This document shows, piece by piece, positions 41,139-46,500 of a stretch of DNA of 46,500 nt. Origin of the DNA: Cristatella mucedo (lineage: Eukaryota; Bryozoa; Phylactolaemata; Cristatellidae); NCBI GenBank assembly GCA_009760855.2, contig WPIO01000088.1, positions 1,463,501-1,510,000 on the forward strand. Reading direction: 5' to 3'. Below the pieces are notes generated by a model. That model was given only the letters and a program-made list of their open reading frames with translations. It did no database searches and was not told where the DNA came from. A program made the translations under genes and the position numbers. The stretch's first letter is position 1; each line of letters begins with the position of its first letter.

Positions 41139-41608
41139 TGAGGTTTTATTAGATCGAATGGTAGGGGCTGATAATGGAGAAGGGTGCATCCGCTTAGCCC
41201 AAGAGTTGGGAGGCAAGTGTCCTTTGTCTGCCGCTGCATGTTGGATGTGGGCTCGGGCATGCCCGACCTCAAGAATTGGCCTCATAGCTGGCAAGCAACT
41301 GGGTAGCCGGCGGTTGCTTCAACACTGCCGGCCGAGCGGGTAAGTTCGGAGGCTATGAACTATGAACTTGGCCGCGACGCGAAAAGCAGTTGAAAGAAAA
41401 GGCGAATGAAATGTAGCAACGCAGTCCAATGCAGAGCTCCAGAGTGCAGGCACCGGTTGGTTGCTCAGCAGCGCCTCGCAGCGGTTGAAAAGCAGAGCCT
41501 TCCAAAAGCTTTTCGCTAAAAGTCGAAGTTCAACGTTCACTTCTGCGAGAGTTCTGCGATGTTCTAGGCTGTTCTAGGATGGAGCTATGCCGGCGCCTTG
41601 AGCAGCGA
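41137..41608. other. Unassigned stretch
   Basis: No element or exon recognised. Confidence 0.35.
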
Positions 41609-41638
41609 AGGCATGTCCAGGCATGTCCAGGCATGTCC
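41609..41638. promoter_or_regulatory. Three abutting p53-family-type half sites (10-bp tandem)
   Basis: AGGCATGTCC occurs three times head to tail with no spacer. Each unit fits the RRRCWWGYYY half-site consensus at all ten positions. It could equally be a chance short tandem repeat. No gene start lies nearby. Confidence 0.4.
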
Positions 41639-41719
41639 ACGGCATCGGCCAGAGCGTCGAGCGTCGTATCGTCATCCGTCTCGTCATGACCACCTCGTCA
41701 TGGGTCGTCTCGACGTTGG

Positions 41720-41830
41720 TCGAGGTCGGACGCCGGCAGTCTGCGGCTGTAGTCGTGGCAGCTGCAGTCTTAGCGGCTGCAGTCGTGGCAGCTGCAGTCG
41801 TGGCAGGTGCCACGACTGCGGCTGCAGCTT
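41720..41830. repeat. Imperfect tandem repeat of GCAGTCGTGGCAGCT
   Basis: About five units of ~15-18 bp, the last forming a 12-bp-stem hairpin (41794-41819, GCAGTCGTGGCA/GG/TGCCACGACTGC). Confidence 0.8.
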
Positions 41831-42390
41831 GCTGCCCGAGTTCAGGCGAGCTCGATTTGACGAGTTCAGGCTCGATTTCGCGCTCGATTTGACGCGTTGC
41901 AGGTGGCGAGCTGCTGGCGGGCACTGATGCAGAGCCCTTAGTGTGTGGCGGTCCAGGATGGTAATGCGAAGTGGCTAGGACGAACAAATCACGAAGAGAC
42001 CGCCGCCACATCGGGCGACCGCGGTGCCGACGCTCGCGGCGGCGTCGGCGTCTCTGGAGCGGCTGGCTGGAGTGACTGCGAATCGAACTCGAGCCGAGTC
42101 TGCATCGCCGAGCGACTGCGCGTCCGCCGCCGCCGCCGCCGCCGCCCGGCGCTCGAGCTTGGCCTTGGCCTTGGCCTTGGCCTCGGAGCTTGGGAATCCG
42201 CTGCCTCGCTGACGCGCGCCGCCAATCTTTCTTGGCGATCCTTTCTGCCCAGCGATCTCGCGGCGACCGTTGCGGCGGCGGCCGCCTCCGCAGCGACCCG
42301 ATTGCGTCTCGCTAACGCGAGAGACGATGCAGCTACTTCGGCCCAGTGGTGCTTAGGGTGCTCGTTCGGATCGAGGTCAGAGTGAATGTA
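41831..42390. other. G/C-rich stretch without a supported gene
   Basis: A minus-strand frame here (about 42402-41989) has a helical-looking stretch ALARRNRVAAEAAAAATVAA, but it opens at a non-ATG codon and has no motif. A CCTTGG hexamer run lies near 42160-42182. Confidence 0.4.
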
Positions 42391-42394
42391 TTCG

Positions 42395-42445
42395 ACGGTC
42401 AAGGGCTCGGGCCCTGCGACGCGCCCGAATAGAGATTAAGTTATC
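42395..42445 (+). mobile_element. SINE-A 3' part, split by SINE-B
   Basis: GTCAAGGGCTCGGGCCCTGC (B-box region), GACGCGCCCGAATAGAGATT, AAGTTATC. It continues after the SINE-B as TCTTAGGGTGCTATAAAAAT at ~42633-42652. Confidence 0.75.
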
Positions 42446-42632
42446 GAGCCGTGATGGCACACTAGGTAAGGTGGTTGCTTTCACGACCTCGGTCACGAGG
42501 TCGTGGGTTCGAATCCTGTGGTGGGCGATCCTTTATTGCCACTGCAAGCGGTGGTGATAGCCGTAAAGGCTCTACTGTCACTATGCAAAAAGAGGCTGTT
42601 TAATCAGCTAAGATTTATTTATTTATTATTTA
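42446..42632 (+). mobile_element. SINE-B, well preserved, inside SINE-A
   Basis: GAGCCGTGATGGCACACTAG, GTAAGGTGGTTGCTTTCACG, ACCTCGGTCACGAGGTCGTG, B box GGGTTCGAATCCTG, CAAGCGGTGGTGATAGCC, AAGGCTCTACTGTCACTATG, AGAGGCTGTTTAATCAGCTA, then an (ATTT)n-type tail. TTATC on both sides may be the target duplication. Confidence 0.9.
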
Positions 42633-42655
42633 TCTTAGGGTGCTATAAAAATAAA

Positions 42656-42660
<5 letters not shown>

Positions 42661-42690
<30 letters not shown>

Positions 42691-42760
42691 GTTTATTTTT
42701 ATATATTTTATTTATACTATTATATTATATTATATTATATTATATATATATATATATAAT
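42661..42760. repeat. TC then TA/TATTA simple repeats
   Basis: CTCTCTCTCTCTC at 42655-42669 followed by TATATA and ATTATATT repeats. Confidence 0.85.
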
Positions 42761-42850
42761 GCACTTGATAAAGCGCCCTCAGAGAACTCAAATCTTTTCT
42801 AGGCGCTTTACATTTGCTGCAAAGGGAAATGCAATTGAATTGAATATATA
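42757..42850 (-). mobile_element. LINE-A 3' terminus
   Basis: AATGCACTTGATAAAGCGCC, CTCAGAGAACTCAAATCTTT, TCTAGGCGCTTTACATTTGC, TGCAAAGGGAAATGCAATTG: nearly intact inverted LINE-A end. Confidence 0.88.
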
Positions 42851-42922
42851 GTTATAAGTATAGTTATAGGATATACAATATATAGTTATAAGTATGAATA
42901 TATAGTAATAATATATAGTTCA

Positions 42923-42942
42923 TTTCACATTACTCGTCCGAG

Positions 42943-42989
<47 letters not shown>

Positions 42990-43062
42990 CATATATATAT
43001 ATATGTATATATATGTATATATATATATATATACAGATATTTCGGACGAGTAAAAAGTGAAA
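42923..43062. repeat. Palindromic element: 17-bp inverted ends around a TA core
   Basis: TTACTCGTCCGAGATAT (42930-42946) and its inverse ATATTTCGGACGAGTAA (43037-43053) differ at one position. Outside them TTTCAC and GTGAAA extend the symmetry. The 90-base core is (TA)n with symmetric AC/GT interruptions. It could be a small foldback/MITE-type element; no family recognised. Confidence 0.85.
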
Positions 43063-43094
43063 GTCCGGGACGAGACGACGTCTCTCCCGGCGGC

Positions 43095-43124
43095 GGCGTG
43101 CGTGCGTGCGTGCGTGCGTGCGTG
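43095..43124. repeat. (GTGC)n tetranucleotide repeat
   Basis: Seven GTGC units. Confidence 0.9.
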
Positions 43125-43670
43125 CTCCAGGCTCTGCGCCTGCCTCGTGGAATTTATGGATTTTTGTGTGGCGAAAACTTTATGGGTGGCGCGCTTTTGA
43201 AATTGACCCGTCGATGTGAATCTAGCGCTAGATGCGCCGACGCTGAGAGCGAGGCAGCGGAGGTGAGGCCGGATACGAGAGGCCCGGATTACTAGATACG
43301 AGAAGCCCGGATTACCGGATACGAGAAGCGACAGAAGCCAAACGAATTGATAGGCCACACGACAGCTTACGCCCAGCTTAGCGCTGACAGCTGTCAAGCT
43401 CAGGCAAGCAATTGCGGATTTACCCGTGCCAAGAGTTGGCTCCACCTCGGATGATCGACGCCCGCCCGATCAACGCCTCGTCGCTTACTTAGTTAGGCCG
43501 GGCGGCATAGCGCAGCGGCCGGAGGCTCGCAGGAGAAGCGCCGGAAACGAGTGCGCCGCAATAGTGCGCGAGCAGGCGGCCGGCGGTTGGTGTAGAAAAC
43601 GCAACGGGGAAACGGTCGCAGCCTGGCGCCTGTTGCGAAATGGGTGTTATCCGCAGGCAGCGCCGACGAG
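43125..43670. other. Unassigned stretch
   Basis: Contains three related ATACGAGA.GCCCGGATTAC segments (43274-43320). No exon supported. Confidence 0.4.
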
Positions 43671-43672
43671 TC

Positions 43673-43874
<202 letters not shown>

Positions 43875-45045
43875 TTAGCTCAAGTGTCTCCGTAGCGAAC
43901 AAGCCAAAGACAGCACGACAGGTGTGGCGCGACAACTATAGGCAGGGCTGGCCTTCCCCCACCCTCCCCGCTCCCCCGTGCGCGGTCATCAAAATGCCGC
44001 GGGGAAAATCCAGCCGCCGCCGCCGGTCCGTCGCTGGCGCCGCTGCACATGCCGGCTTTGATGTTTGATGCTTGGCGATAGGGGGCGCGGCCACGCTTGC
44101 TTCCGCCGAGCGAATTCGTCTGCGAAGCAGGCGCCGAAAACAAGTTGCCCGCGAACGGCATCAATTAGGATCGCGGCAGCGGCAGCGGCTGGCACGCAGC
44201 GGCCTGCGCTTCGGCTGCGGCCGCGGCGCGCTAGGAGGGAGTGGCAGCCGGGCAGAGCCGGGCAGGATCGTGGCTGCTGCAGCGGAAGCGAGGCTGCTCT
44301 CTGCTGGCGCTCTACTGGTAGAGGCGTAGGAGAGCACGGTCGCCAAGGTAGCCGGGCGAGCAATGTCGACCGGGTCGCGACGAGGTCAACGAGGACTGGC
44401 CCACATTTAGCGGGCGGAGTTCGGTGTCTTCGGAGTATCTATTTACTATACGTTTACTTATTTACACTTACATTTAACGCATTTACTGAAATAACAAGCG
44501 CTCTAGCCGTGCCGTCGTATCGCAGGGCCTATCGCTACTCGTGCTAGGCTCCCGTGACTCTAGCGCCCATACCGCAGGCGAGAGCGAGGCGAAAACGAGG
44601 CGAGAGCGGGGCGAAAGCGAGGCTTCTTGAGGAAGCCGGAGCAGCGACCATAGCGATAACCAAAGCAATGACGCAATGACCAACCGCAGTGCCCGGAGCA
44701 GCTTCTTATTTTATGCGAAGAGTGGGCACGAGCGTGCCACGTGTTGAGTCACGTGCTCGTCCCTTGTCGATGTGTCCTATGTCGAACCACTTGTCGCCCG
44801 TGTGGAGCTAGCGGCAGCTTCGCGATGAAACGGCAGCCGCGATGTTAGTGGCAGCGACAGTGATGACAAGGTGGCGCGATTGCAGTGTGTCGCACTTACA
44901 GCGTCTGTCTGTCTGCCCGTCATTCTTTTTACTGCCTGTCCATTGTCCTGGCCGTCTACCTATCACTCCTTGTGTCGTCGTCTCTTTGTTCTTCTCTCCC
45001 TTGGTCTCTCGCTCTTGCTCACCTTTTCATCCTCTCTCCAGTGGA
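43875..45045. other. Gene-free stretch
   Basis: No supported exon. GGCGAGAGCGA-type 11-12-bp repeats at 44575-44622 and two CACGTG boxes (44738 and 44750). Confidence 0.4.
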
Positions 45046-46018
<973 letters not shown>

Positions 46019-46027
46019 TTACTTTAA

Positions 46028-46192
46028 GTTAAGCTGATTTACAAGCTTCATTTATATAGCAGCAGAAGAGCCTTCACGGATATCATCATCGCTTGCAGTA
46101 GGCAATAAAAAGGATCGCCTAGTGCAGAACTCGAACCTACGATCCGGGTGGTAAAAAGCGAGCACCTTACTTCCTTGGCTACTATTCAGAGG
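46028..46192 (-). mobile_element. SINE-B copy
   Basis: Minus strand: GTAGCCAAGGAAGTAAGGTG, B-box-like GGTTCGAGTTCTGC, GGCGATCCTTTTTATTGCC, GCAAGCGATGATGATATCC, GAAGGCTCTTCTGCTGCTAT, ATAAATGAAGC. Its GCTATATAAATGAA end resembles the SINE-A end. Confidence 0.75.
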
Positions 46193-46199
46193 CTGTATC

Positions 46200-46313
46200 C
46201 CCCTCCTACTTATCCTCCTCCACCTCTCTCTCACCCTATTTTCTCTTTTACTCTCTCCGTTCTTCGTGCTCTCGGGACTCTCACTCACTCACTTTCTCTC
46301 ATGCGTCAGCTAT

Positions 46314-46351
<38 letters not shown>

Positions 46352-46500
46352 GGGTATTGATTGATATTTTGTGCTCACTAGCTATCGAGTCTTGGCGTGT
46401 CAGTATATTTTCATAGGGAATTTACCGAGTGCATAAGGCATGCCGTAGCTGAATCGGATCCGTGTGCTGCTAGCGTCGTAACCGTAGGCAAGTGACTCTG
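46200..46500. other. CT-rich spacer to the right edge
   Basis: A pure CT run at ~46318-46346. No gene seen. Confidence 0.5.

Noticed and set aside
41989-42402. 137-codon minus-strand frame with a helical stretch
   Set aside because: Opens at a TTG inside a SINE-A remnant, contains GC-rich repeats and has no splice or motif support.

Overview
The window is nuclear DNA of an animal. Real coding sequence is cut by introns with GT..AG ends, a TATA-type promoter is present, and most of the window is retroelement debris (LINEs, tRNA-derived SINEs), one hAT DNA transposon remnant, and very long CT/GA microsatellites. The species cannot be named from this. Very G/C-rich third codon positions, secreted antistasin/Kunitz-type modules and CR1/L2-like LINEs suggest an invertebrate or early-branching chordate, but that is inference. 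There are no operons, CRISPR arrays or prokaryotic signals.

Genes. (1) At the left edge, bases 79-446 on the minus strand look like the first coding exon of an unrecognised gene that continues out of the window. (2) The only complete gene lies at about 33.3-36.7 kb on the plus strand. It has a CRE, a TATA box and a signal-peptide exon, and six coding exons with phase-compatible splice sites give a 391-residue secreted cysteine-rich protein. Its modules are an antistasin-like motif, a small Cys-rich repeat, a divergent Kunitz/BPTI-like domain, an Ala-rich linker and a C-terminal Cys module.

Layout. 0-0.5 kb: edge exon. 2.5-16.1 kb: retroelement graveyard with two LINE families (called LINE-A and LINE-B here), two tRNA-type SINE families (SINE-A and SINE-B) and nested insertions. 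16.24-16.44 kb: a short non-autonomous hAT element that I recognise as SPIN ('space invader')-like. 18-21.6 kb: more LINE-A/SINE-B, ending in a 30-copy 22-bp minisatellite that grew from LINE-A 3'UTR sequence. 22-33 kb: G/C-rich, CpG-rich, gene-poor DNA full of near-perfect hairpins, plus a 1.1-kb array of a 10-bp unit. 33-36.7 kb: the secreted-protein gene. 37-46.5 kb: LINE/SINE remnants, a palindromic element with a TA-rich core, and GA/CT microsatellites, the largest nearly 1 kb.

How the parts relate. LINE-A copies end in a conserved stem-loop plus an ATT-type tail, and SINE-A carries the same stem-loop at its 3' end. This is the classic sign of a SINE mobilised by a partner LINE. Several tandem repeats (22-bp, 15-bp, GCC, CT) sit inside these elements and appear to have started there. 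I see no clearly new biochemical system. The most unusual items are the modular secreted gene with its microsatellite intron, the SINE/LINE partnership with insertions into the shared hairpin loop, the hAT remnant, and the dense population of hairpins.
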